5,498 nucleotides of DNA from positions 1 through 5,498 of the forward strand of contig JAUVIQ010000196.1 in NCBI GenBank assembly GCA_030592655.1, written 5' to 3'. The position numbers and the translations under genes were made by a program. This document shows positions 1 through 5,498 of the stretch, piece after piece; position 1 is the stretch's first letter; each line of letters starts with the position of its first letter. The stretch is from Planctomycetales bacterium. Its GTDB lineage: Bacteria > Planctomycetota > Phycisphaerae > SM23-33. Below the pieces are notes generated by a model. The model searched no databases. It was not told the origin of the DNA and saw only the letters and a list, made by a program, of their open reading frames with translations.

Positions 1-227
1 CATCTCACAGGTGGCTTGCCAGGGGAACCGACGGTGTGCATTTCAAACTTGTGGCCGATTTCGGTCAACGCCGCTCACTCAGCAATACAATGGTCAACAT
101 CAAGGGAACAAGAAACATTCTGCTGGTCTATGCCGACTATCCTCACATGGCTACCAGCAGGACCTGCTTCCCGGGCATAAAGAAAAATGTCGAGTATATA
201 ATTTACGACACCGGCGAATCCGACTGA
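1..227 (+). CDS. Exported Asp-box (sialidase-like) protein, C-terminal fragment cut by window start
   Basis: This is the 3' end of a gene whose beginning lies before the window. The frame is open from base 3 and stops at TGA 225-227, giving 74 codons that start SHRWLARGTDG and end YDTGESD. By my hand alignment these match the C-terminus of the next gene without gaps: 60 of 74 residues and 174 of 227 bases are identical. Homology to that protein implies a beta-propeller with Asp-box repeats, and the TDGV-x-F stretch looks like a variant Asp-box. Differences cluster in one segment, HMATSRTCFPG here against DPNTKKTCTTG there, probably a surface loop. The downstream paralog starts 39 bp later, so the two are probably co-transcribed. 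An internal GTG at 36 is not a start, because homology continues upstream of it. The function is inferred only through the paralog. Confidence 0.85.
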   Translation, partial: SHRWLARGTDGVHFKLVADFGQRRSLSNTMVNIKGTRNILLVYADYPHMATSRTCFPGIKKNVEYIIYDTGESD

Positions 228-266
228 AGAGGCGCATTGCGGGTTTAGAAAGAAAGGAAAAACAGT

Positions 267-1427
267 ATGTTGCAAGCGTTACGAAGCATCCTGGTCTTTA
301 TTCTGTTTGTGGCAGTCTGTCTGAACCAGTGGGGCTGTGGTGCAAGGGAGAGTGCAACAGTGGGAAATCAGGAGTCGGACAGTACCGAATGGAAGACAAT
401 CGGCGTTTTCGGATGTCATGGCGTGCTCGATGCGCATCCTGACCCCGACAGGCGCGGCAAGTATATCATCACCTGGCAGCGCTATGCGCCCAGTATGGTC
501 AAAGGCAGGGGGCCAAAGACCGTTGAGAACGTAAGGTTTTCCACATATGACGCGCGGACGAAGACCTTCACCCCCGCTGCAAATGTCTTCGACGCACGGA
601 ATATGACTATTTACCAGGGGCATCCCTGCTGGGGATACTCGCATGGAAAGTACAGGGTCTTCTACTGCCAGAGAAGCGGAAAGAGTAATCATATCGCCGA
701 AGTAACCGCAGATAAGTGGTCCGATTTCCAGAAATACCCGGTCGCCAACAAGGAGCCTGTAGCGACGATCGATCTGGGCGGACGTCCCATGTCCGCATTC
801 CTGGCGGTCGATGATTCGACCGCGTGGCTGTTCTGCGAGGGCATTTCCGCCGGGAAGAGGAACCACGATTCGTTGAGTTACAGCATCTTCACCAAGGGCA
901 AAGGGTGGGACAAAGTGAAGCACGATATACCCACAAAGAAACTCGTCGGAAGAGGCGACCACCTCATGGGCACTGCAATGATGGAGGGTAATGACATCGT
1001 ATTATACTCGCCTGTCGGAATGGGAGAAAAGACCGGTAATGCCTACAGGTTCAAGACCACAGACAGGGGCAGGACGTGGTCGGCTGAACAACTGAAGGTG
1101 GAGGGTATCGCCGATCCGTTCAAACGCGACATCGACACCCAGTTGTTCACAATTGTGGTCAAAAAGGGGCGCTGGTATTATTTGTCCTGCCAGAGCCATT
1201 CCTCTCACAGATGGCTTGCCAGGGGAACCGACGGTGTCAATTTCAAACTGGTAGCAGACTTCGGAAAGCGCCGCTCCCTAAGCAATACGATGGTCAATAT
1301 CAAGGGGACAAGAGATATACTACTGGTCTATGCGAACTATCCCGACCCAAACACAAAGAAAACCTGCACCACCGGGATAAAGAAAACCATCGAATATCTC
1401 ATTTATGATACGGGTGAATCCGATTAG
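267..1427 (+). CDS. Exported Asp-box/BNR beta-propeller protein (sialidase-like or related glycosidase fold)
   Basis: A 386-residue protein starting at ATG 267, with AAAGGA at 253-258 and 8 nt spacing. Residues 7-19 are strongly hydrophobic and are followed by QWGC at 21-24. This could be a lipoprotein signal with Cys24 acylated, but Gln at -3 is atypical, so a plain signal peptide or anchor is possible. Residues 264-271 (TTDRGRTW) match the Asp-box S/T-x-D-x-G-x-T-W exactly, and TDGVNF at 321-326 looks like a second, degenerate one. Asp-boxes sit on beta-hairpins of sialidase-type propellers. The aromatic-rich middle, including GHPCWGYSHGKYRVFYC at 118-134, would also suit a GH43-like five-bladed propeller. 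I cannot assign a catalytic triad, so enzyme activity is inference; a binding role is possible. It is a tandem paralog of the preceding gene and sits upstream of a secreted beta-helix protein, which suggests polysaccharide processing outside the cytoplasm. Confidence 0.85.
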   Translation: MLQALRSILVFILFVAVCLNQWGCGARESATVGNQESDSTEWKTIGVFGCHGVLDAHPDPDRRGKYIITWQRYAPSMVKGRGPKTVENVRFSTYDARTKTFTPAANVFDARNMTIYQGHPCWGYSHGKYRVFYCQRSGKSNHIAEVTADKWSDFQKYPVANKEPVATIDLGGRPMSAFLAVDDSTAWLFCEGISAGKRNHDSLSYSIFTKGKGWDKVKHDIPTKKLVGRGDHLMGTAMMEGNDIVLYSPVGMGEKTGNAYRFKTTDRGRTWSAEQLKVEGIADPFKRDIDTQLFTIVVKKGRWYYLSCQSHSSHRWLARGTDGVNFKLVADFGKRRSLSNTMVNIKGTRDILLVYANYPDPNTKKTCTTGIKKTIEYLIYDTGESD

Positions 1428-1602
1428 GTCCCGCCGGCAGTGAATCGCTGGGCTGTCACCAAAGGTCTCTGACGCGGAAGTGGAGGACGTTGCTCTATTT
1501 TTTCTGTTAACGATTTTTTCCGGCTTGTCAGGCTGGGGCCGCGCCGAAAATGGTCGGGGCTGTTATCCCGAAGATTTCGCATCCCGTTGCGTAAAGGAAA
1601 AC

Positions 1603-1618
1603 AGGGGAAGCGTCCCCT
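1603..1618 (+). promoter_or_regulatory. Small perfect hairpin just upstream of the beta-helix gene RBS
   Basis: AGGGGA at 1603-1608 pairs perfectly with TCCCCT at 1613-1618 around an AGCG loop. It ends 7 nt before the AAAGGAG ribosome site of the next gene. It has no T-tract, so it is not a terminator for the upstream gene. It may tune translation or protect the 5' end of the message, or it may be chance. In the rest of the 213-bp gap (1428-1640) I see two T-rich runs near 1498 and 1514 but no convincing promoter, terminator or known riboswitch. Confidence 0.35.
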
Positions 1619-1625
1619 ATTTGCT

Positions 1626-1632
1626 AAAGGAG
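1626..1632 (+). promoter_or_regulatory. Shine-Dalgarno site that fixes the GTG start of the beta-helix gene
   Basis: AAAGGAG lies 8 nt before GTG 1641. An in-frame ATG at 1587 would add 18 residues, most of them basic (RKGKQGKR), ahead of a normal signal peptide, and would place this consensus site inside the coding region. GTG 1641 is therefore the better start. Confidence 0.8.
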
Positions 1633-1640
1633 CGCAGAAG

Positions 1641-2978
1641 GTGATTACGAGCAGGAATGTCTTTGTCAATGTTATGGCGGTTATGGCCGGATTGATGTTT
1701 GTGTTCTGTTCTTCAGTACATGCCGGTACATACTATGTGTCCCCCTCCGGCGATAATGCCAACAACGGCCTTACGGAAAAGATCGCATGGAAGACGATTG
1801 CCCATGCCGCCAAGGTCGCCAAGGCCGGGGATACGGTTATGATCCAACCGGGTAATTACGGCTGTGAGCGTGTTGTCTTTGCCAATTCGGGAACAGAGAA
1901 ACAGCCAATCAGATTCAAGGGCGTCTGGAAAAAGGCGATAATGCCCGTACTCAAAGGCGACGATACGGGGGTCGGAATAGCGATTAACGGCAAGTCGTAT
2001 ATCGAAGTCAGCAGGCTGGTTGTCGAGCACTATCTCGACGCCTTCACTATTGCCGGCTGGTCCCATCATATTACATTGGAGGACAACGTAGCATACGAGA
2101 ATGCGGGCAAGGGCAAATTGGCTGGTAAAGGCAGAGGCTTTGCCATAGGCAGGAGCCACCACTGCACCATCCGGCGTAACGTGGGATTCGACAACGACCT
2201 GTACAATTTCATGGTGTGCGGGCATCACCAGAAAATCGAGCGCAACATCGCCTACAACACCTGGCGGACCATCCCCGGTTTCGGTAGCAGGTCCGACTAC
2301 GGATTCCGCATCGACAAATGCACCGAGTCGGTCTTCCTGAACAACGTCGCCTTCGGCAACGGCTGGCACGGGTTCAGGTTGAGGTACGGCACGTCCAATA
2401 ACCTCTTCAAGGGCAACAAGGCTTTCAATAACGGCGGCTACGAGTTTGAGATAAACGACAACTGCAACAACAACAAGTTCGTCGATTGCATCGCCGACGG
2501 CAGAAATGAGGATTATCCCCTGCATCCGCAGCGTGGCGGACCGATGGGGCTTGGCGGGTCGGTAGGTTTCGCGGTCTATGACGCATCAAGCGGAAACACG
2601 TTTGAGAACTGTCTCGCCAGGAACGGCTCGCGGGGATTCGACGTCAGGAGTTGTTCGTACAGCAAGAGCAGCGGTAAGGGATACGACCTGAATCTCAAGT
2701 GTGTAAAGAACAGGTTTGTCGGATGTGCAGCGGAGAACTGCGATGTTGGATTCCGCATGTTTTCGCCCGAAAACACGATGGAGCGGTGCAGGACGAAAGA
2801 TGTGAAAACCCATTACGATTTGGACAGGGCGCCTGATACGGTGATAAACAATCCTCTGGATAAGGTTTTTAAGATAAAAATTGGACACGCTGACAGCCGG
2901 GTGAAGATCACATTCGCCGACAAGACCACCAAGGCGCTGGGCGGCAAGATAGAGACGGTAACGGTGAAAGCGCCTTAG
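1641..2978 (+). CDS. Secreted right-handed parallel beta-helix protein (polysaccharide lyase-like)
   Basis: A 445-residue protein. A signal peptide covers residues 1-28: short polar start, hydrophobic core near 7-25, and likely cleavage after VHA28. The mature N-terminus, TYYVSPSGDNANNGLT, followed by AWKTIAHAAKVAKAGDTVMI at 49-68 and a PGNY turn, is the typical opening of DUF1565/PL9-type parallel beta-helix proteins. About nine rungs follow, recognisable as N-x-A-x-N-N or N-x-F-x-x-C patterns: near 141-156, 172-190, 194-210, 227-247, 251-271, 274-289, 316-335, 355-373 and 377-394. Asn-rich turns suggest an asparagine ladder. The last 45 residues (ITFADKTT onward) are probably a small beta-rich cap. 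Such folds occur in pectate lyases, alginate epimerases and surface proteins of unknown role; I see no residue set that fixes an activity. Its position after two exported Asp-box proteins suggests a shared carbohydrate target. Transcription probably ends at the hairpin at 3104-3158. Confidence 0.88.
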   Translation: MITSRNVFVNVMAVMAGLMFVFCSSVHAGTYYVSPSGDNANNGLTEKIAWKTIAHAAKVAKAGDTVMIQPGNYGCERVVFANSGTEKQPIRFKGVWKKAIMPVLKGDDTGVGIAINGKSYIEVSRLVVEHYLDAFTIAGWSHHITLEDNVAYENAGKGKLAGKGRGFAIGRSHHCTIRRNVGFDNDLYNFMVCGHHQKIERNIAYNTWRTIPGFGSRSDYGFRIDKCTESVFLNNVAFGNGWHGFRLRYGTSNNLFKGNKAFNNGGYEFEINDNCNNNKFVDCIADGRNEDYPLHPQRGGPMGLGGSVGFAVYDASSGNTFENCLARNGSRGFDVRSCSYSKSSGKGYDLNLKCVKNRFVGCAAENCDVGFRMFSPENTMERCRTKDVKTHYDLDRAPDTVINNPLDKVFKIKIGHADSRVKITFADKTTKALGGKIETVTVKAP

Positions 2979-3103
2979 TTGGAAGTGTCGCATGAACCGG
3001 GTGAGCCGATTGGTACGGTGAAGAACGACGTCTCGCCCGAACGGTTGCCGCGCCATGCACGTAACGGCGCTCGGGCCACCGTTGTCGTGGTAACACCACC
3101 TTG

Positions 3104-3158
3104 AAAAACTCGCCGGGAAAATCAGTTACGCACGTCAAAGACCCGGCGACGAGTTTTT
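3104..3158 (+). terminator. Imperfect intrinsic terminator after the beta-helix gene
   Basis: AAAAACTCG at 3104-3112 plus CCGGG at 3113-3117 pair with CCCGG at 3142-3146 plus CGAGTTTTT at 3150-3158. That gives 14 bp interrupted by a 3-nt bulge (CGA 3147-3149), with a 24-nt loop. The right arm ends in T5, as expected for a Rho-independent terminator on the + strand. It lies 125 bp beyond the stop codon, and the long loop lowers confidence. The 125 bp between the stop and the hairpin show no gene. Confidence 0.55.
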
Positions 3159-3159
3159 G

Positions 3160-3188
3160 TTGACGTTTCCCCGACGCTGCCCTAAATT
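3160..3188 (+). promoter_or_regulatory. Candidate sigma70-type promoter for the small ORF
   Basis: TTGACG at 3160-3165 matches the -35 consensus at five of six bases. It is followed after exactly 17 nt by TAAATT at 3183-3188, a four-of-six match to the -10. Transcription would start near 3195, giving a leader of roughly 75 nt before GTG 3269. The -35 begins 2 nt after the terminator-like hairpin, which makes this a clean boundary between transcription units. Consensus matching only. Confidence 0.5.
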
Positions 3189-3256
3189 ATAGACTTTCGA
3201 CGGGGTCGGCGCTTCGAGTGCGTGTGATTGACGCTCGCAGCGAAGACCTGCCGCGT

Positions 3257-3262
3257 GAGGAG
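3257..3262 (+). promoter_or_regulatory. Shine-Dalgarno site that fixes the start of the small ORF
   Basis: GAGGAG lies 6 nt before GTG 3269. The longer in-frame start, GTG 3218, has only a poor GGGG-containing stretch upstream and would place this strong site inside the gene. Confidence 0.65.
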
Positions 3263-3268
3263 TCGCCT

Positions 3269-3550
3269 GTGACGCCTACCAGAGGCAAGGACGCCCGCGT
3301 CGTCCAGCAGGTGCGCAAGTTCGTCCGGCAATTGAGCCGAGAAGAGCGCATGCTGGTCACGCTGAAGCACAATCTATACGAGGGCGACTGGGATGGTATG
3401 GTCGCCGACCTGAAGGCAAGACTGGAAGGTAAACCGTATATCTTCAGACTCGCCAGCCGGATCACCGACGACCTCGAACGGATCGAGAGACTGCGGAACT
3501 ACGAAGAAACACACAAAGTGAACCTGAGCGAATACGTTGAAATGGAATGA
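3269..3550 (+). CDS. Small charged cytoplasmic protein of unknown function
   Basis: A 93-residue protein starting at GTG 3269; a 110-residue version from GTG 3218 is possible but has a weaker ribosome site. It has no signal peptide or membrane segment. It is rich in Arg, Lys, Glu and Asp and probably helical: residues 9-38 form a first helical stretch (VVQQVRKFVRQL, then REERMLVTLKHNLY). An acidic, Trp-containing turn follows (EGDWDGM), and then a long helix from about 44 to 82 containing ARLEGKPYIFRLASRI. The motif LYEGDW...L-x-x-RLEGKPYIF reminds me of short uncharacterised proteins of Planctomycetota; that is recollection, not a search result. I see no DNA-binding or catalytic signature. 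It has its own candidate promoter and is followed by a heptamer repeat block, so it looks monocistronic. Function unknown. Confidence 0.75.
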   Translation: MTPTRGKDARVVQQVRKFVRQLSREERMLVTLKHNLYEGDWDGMVADLKARLEGKPYIFRLASRITDDLERIERLRNYEETHKVNLSEYVEME

Positions 3551-3570
3551 ACAATAATACTACAACGAAA

Positions 3571-3699
3571 CGTAATTCGTAATTGGTAATTCGTAATTGG
3601 TAATTCGTAATTGGTAATTGGTAACAGAGTGTCGGTTTTTTTTACTAATTACCATTAACAATTACCAATTACCAATTACTGATTACTGATTACTGATTA
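3571..3699. repeat. Inverted arrays of 7-bp repeats forming a potential long hairpin
   Basis: The left arm (3571-3626) has seven exact units of the form [C/G]GTAATT, in order C,C,G,C,G,C,G, and an eighth, degenerate GGTAACA. The right arm (3644-3699) continues the same 7-bp period in the opposite sense: ACTAATT, ACCATTA, ACAATTA, two CCAATTA, then three CTGATTA. CCAATTA units are the reverse complement of the GGTAATT core, so the arms can pair in several registers. The 17-nt centre contains T8 at 3636-3643. The block fills nearly all of the gap between the small ORF and the lipoprotein gene, ending 7 nt before that gene's AGGAG site. It could act as terminator, 5' structure or protein-binding array, or be a neutral minisatellite. 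It is not a CRISPR: there are no unique spacers. Confidence 0.9.
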
Positions 3700-3718
3700 C
3701 TAAAACAGGAGACATGGT

Positions 3719-4933
3719 ATGCGGTTCGGAAAATACGTCGTGATATGCATGGTTGGGACGCTGTTGGCGGGTTGTAACTCTGCTTCGTCAGTAAATGAAT
3801 GGGACCTGATCGTCGCGCCGTCGGTACTGAACGAGGCCTCCCTGAAATACTACTGGAAAGACAAGGTCAACCTTGAAGACGGCGAAACGATCCGTCAAAT
3901 ATGGCGCCTGGACGAAAATCTTTACGCACTGACATCAACGCACCGGCTCATTACCATAGACGCCGCTAAGGGAATGTACAAGTGGAGTTATCCCGTAGCA
4001 AACCGCGCCCAGACAGTCTTCGCGCCATGCCACGCCGATGAGGTTACGGTACCGAAAAGCACTGGAATCGCCGAACTGATCAGCCCGAACGCGAAAAACA
4101 AGACAAAACCGTTCAATGCCGTGATAATCAATACAGTCAGTTACGCTCTTCTGATTAATCGCGACACCGGCGAACTGGTCAGGAAACTTGATTTCAAATT
4201 CGTCGCCAATTCACCCGGAAGCAGCGACGGTATCCATTTCTACGTCGCGTCGGTGAAGGGGTGGTGCTATGCCGTCAGGCTCAGCGAGGGGCTTTACCAG
4301 TGGCCAAAATCTACTTCCGACATGATAACGGCCAGGCCGGTGGTCTTCAGGGATAAACTTTACATCGGAAGTCAGGACGGGAAATTCTATGCAATCAATC
4401 CGTTCAGGGGAAAAAACCGCCTTGAGTGGACAAACCTGACGGATGCCGCCATCTCGGCGGATTTCACTGTGGACAGCCGAGGATGCTTCGTCCCCAGCCA
4501 GGACTACCGACTCTATGCCTACGACAGCCTTCTCGGTGATGAATTGTGGAAAGTCGTTACCGAAGGCCCGCTGCGCAAACCTGTGCAAGTCGGCATCCAG
4601 ACGGTTTTTCAGTACGCCTGGCGAGACCACCTCTACGCAATCGATCTGGCTAGAGGAGAAAAACGCTGGAAAATGCCTGAAGGACGGACCGTGCTGGCTT
4701 GTGCGAAAATCGACAAGACCCCTTACGCTATGGTCCTGACAGACAACCGGCAACTACTGCTCGTGCATGAAATACTGGGAAAGACCGAAAAATCCTTCCC
4801 GATGACGGGGCTGGACCTGTTCGTTCCGAACGCAGCCAAACCTGTTATATATGCCGCTACGACCGACGGGAAATTCGTCTGCATAACCCCCGAATCAATC
4901 AATCACATAACGCCGGAAATGCTGAAAGACTAA
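3719..4933 (+). CDS. PQQ-repeat beta-propeller lipoprotein (BamB-like)
   Basis: A 404-residue protein starting at ATG 3719, with AGGAG at 3707-3711 and 7 nt spacing. A nearby ATG at 3714 is out of frame and soon meets a stop. The N-terminus is a textbook lipoprotein signal: MRFGK, a hydrophobic core, then the lipobox L16-A17-G18-Cys19. Propeller blades with the PQQ-like pattern LYA-x-(D/S)-x-x-G-x-x-x-W recur near 69-91, 140-159, 173-196, 214-237, 256-279, 299-319 and 376-393, seven or so in all, against eight in BamB. Clear examples are LYIGSQDGKFYAINP and HLYAIDLARGEKRW. In Proteobacteria BamB supports outer-membrane protein assembly. Many planctomycete PQQ-propellers are not BamB orthologues, so the role here is probably a membrane-anchored scaffold or binding protein rather than a quinoprotein enzyme. 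The gene lies between an inverted repeat block and a strong hairpin, so it may be transcribed alone. Confidence 0.88.
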   Translation: MRFGKYVVICMVGTLLAGCNSASSVNEWDLIVAPSVLNEASLKYYWKDKVNLEDGETIRQIWRLDENLYALTSTHRLITIDAAKGMYKWSYPVANRAQTVFAPCHADEVTVPKSTGIAELISPNAKNKTKPFNAVIINTVSYALLINRDTGELVRKLDFKFVANSPGSSDGIHFYVASVKGWCYAVRLSEGLYQWPKSTSDMITARPVVFRDKLYIGSQDGKFYAINPFRGKNRLEWTNLTDAAISADFTVDSRGCFVPSQDYRLYAYDSLLGDELWKVVTEGPLRKPVQVGIQTVFQYAWRDHLYAIDLARGEKRWKMPEGRTVLACAKIDKTPYAMVLTDNRQLLLVHEILGKTEKSFPMTGLDLFVPNAAKPVIYAATTDGKFVCITPESINHITPEMLKD

Positions 4934-4974
4934 AAATGCGAATTGGCGAATCCGTGCAATACTAAAAAACGCCC

Positions 4975-5020
4975 ACAGCGCGAAACTTCCAAGCCGTTCG
5001 GCCTGGAAGTTTCGCGCTGT
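4975..5020. terminator. Strong perfect hairpin between the lipoprotein gene and purH
   Basis: Bases 4975-4991 pair perfectly with 5004-5020 (17 bp). An A/C mismatch follows, then GCC/GGC around a GTTC loop. The + strand has no T-tract after the stem (TAGTAATC), but AAAAAA at 4964-4969 lies just before it, so the T-tract is on the minus strand. It may still stop or slow + transcription by stem strength, protect the 3' end of the lipoprotein message, or insulate purH. It ends 18 nt before the purH ribosome site. Confidence 0.65.
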
Positions 5021-5054
5021 TAGTAATCAGACATCCGTAAGGAGAACATTACTC

Positions 5055-5498
5055 GTGAAAACCAAAATCCAACGTGCATTAATCAGCGTCTTCGACAAAA
5101 CGGGCGTAGCCGATTTCGCCAAGGCATTGGCGGAGATGGGTGTTGAGATAATTTCCTCCGGCGGGACGGCCAAGGTAATCGAGGCTGCCGGTGTAAAAGT
5201 CCGCCAGGTCCAGGAATGGACGGGGTTCCCGGAAATGCTTGGCCACCGCGTCGTAACGCTGCATCCGAAGGTCCACGGCGCGATCCTCGCGCTGCGCGAC
5301 GACCCGGAACACCAGGCCGACATTGAAAAGTACGGTATCGAACCACTGGATTTGGTCTGCGTGGGGCTTTACCCGTTCGAGCAGGCCATCGCCAAGGATG
5401 GATGCACGCTGGCTGAAGCGAGTGAGATGATAGACATCGGGGGGCCTACGATGGTCCGCGCCGCCGCAAAGAACCATAAATTCGTCACTGTTGTGACC
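5055..5498 (+). CDS. purH: Bifunctional PurH (AICAR transformylase / IMP cyclohydrolase), N-terminal part cut by window end
   Basis: The first 148 codons of purH, from GTG 5055 with AAGGAG at 5039-5044 and 10 nt spacing; about 520 residues are usual for the family. The visible part is the MGS-like IMP cyclohydrolase domain, which closes FAICAR to IMP, the last step of de novo purine synthesis. The transformylase domain lies beyond the window. Family marks are ALISVFDKTGV (8-18), ISSGGTAK (33-40), TGFPEML (56-62), RVVTLHPKVHGAILA (65-79), LYPF (105-108) and IDIGGPTMVRAAAKNH (126-141). Counterparts of human Tyr104, Asp125 and Lys137 are present as Tyr106, Asp127 and Lys139. The counterpart of human Lys66, normally Lys in RVKTLHP, is Val67, and the usual NLYPF reads GLYPF. 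No frameshift is seen. No purine riboswitch was recognised upstream; the strong hairpin at 4975-5020 is the only leader structure. Confidence 0.96.
   Translation, partial: MKTKIQRALISVFDKTGVADFAKALAEMGVEIISSGGTAKVIEAAGVKVRQVQEWTGFPEMLGHRVVTLHPKVHGAILALRDDPEHQADIEKYGIEPLDLVCVGLYPFEQAIAKDGCTLAEASEMIDIGGPTMVRAAAKNHKFVTVVT

Noticed and set aside
11..442. 143-codon + frame spanning the end of the first paralog, the gap and the start of the second
   Set aside because: It is out of frame with both real genes. Its opening recurs at 1211 only because the underlying genes are duplicated.
279..962. 227-codon open frame on the minus strand
   Set aside because: It lies entirely within the Asp-box gene, has no ribosome site or recognisable domain, and the + frame has a start site, signal segment and Asp-box.
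1587..1640. Upstream ATG start for the beta-helix gene
   Set aside because: It would add a basic extension in front of the signal peptide and leave the consensus AAAGGAG inside the gene.
1713..2525. 270-codon open frame on the minus strand
   Set aside because: It is antisense to the clear beta-helix gene; its Val/Ala-rich composition is what the complement of Asn/Gly/Asp-rich coding would give.
3571..3699. CRISPR array
   Set aside because: The units are 7 bp and contiguous, with no unique spacers and no cas genes nearby; this is a heptamer repeat block.
3714..3716. ATG 5 bp before the chosen start of the PQQ lipoprotein
   Set aside because: It is in another frame that soon meets a stop, and it lies only 2 nt from the AGGAG site; ATG 3719 gives the full protein with a perfect lipobox.
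4211..4753. 180-codon open frame on the minus strand
   Set aside because: It is antisense to the PQQ propeller gene, with no ribosome site or recognisable motif.
4945..4954. Ten-base match (GGCGAATCCG) to bases 213-222
   Set aside because: It is short, sits in an unrelated context with no extension on either side, and is best explained by chance.
5027..5477. Overlapping minus-strand open frames at the window end
   Set aside because: They are antisense to the unmistakable purH coding sequence.

Overview
The window looks like bacterial chromosome, most plausibly from a planctomycete of the Phycisphaerae/Sedimentisphaerales kind. That placement is an inference. It rests on the mix of exported Asp-box, parallel beta-helix and PQQ-propeller proteins, on frequent GTG starts with clear Shine-Dalgarno sites, and on a small charged protein of a type I associate with Planctomycetota. 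Every gene I can support is on the + strand.

Bases 1-1427 hold two tandem paralogous genes for exported Asp-box (sialidase-like) beta-propeller proteins. Only the last 74 codons of the first are present; the second is complete. Their C-termini are about 81% identical and 39 bp separate them, so they look like a gene duplication within one transcription unit. After a 213-bp gap comes a secreted right-handed parallel beta-helix protein (1641-2978), resembling polysaccharide lyases and other carbohydrate-active beta-helices. Together these three suggest an extracellular or periplasmic polysaccharide-processing locus; the substrate cannot be read from the sequence.

Bases 2979-3268 form a boundary. 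An imperfect terminator hairpin with a T-tract runs almost directly into a plausible sigma70-type promoter, which would drive a small 93-residue cytoplasmic protein of unknown function (3269-3550). Next is a 129-bp block of 7-bp repeats in which one arm is roughly the inverse complement of the other, able to fold into a long AT-rich hairpin just upstream of the next start codon.

Bases 3719-4933 encode a BamB-like PQQ-repeat beta-propeller lipoprotein. It is followed by a very strong 17-bp perfect-stem hairpin and then by the 5' part of purH (5055 to the window end), the bifunctional purine-biosynthesis enzyme. The purH fragment is clearly recognisable, but it carries Val where the cyclohydrolase domain normally has a conserved Lys.

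No mobile element, CRISPR array, tRNA or rRNA was seen. I found no convincing new multi-gene system. The points most worth a second look are the inverted heptamer repeat block, the PurH substitution, the tandem Asp-box paralogs and the small unknown protein with its own promoter.
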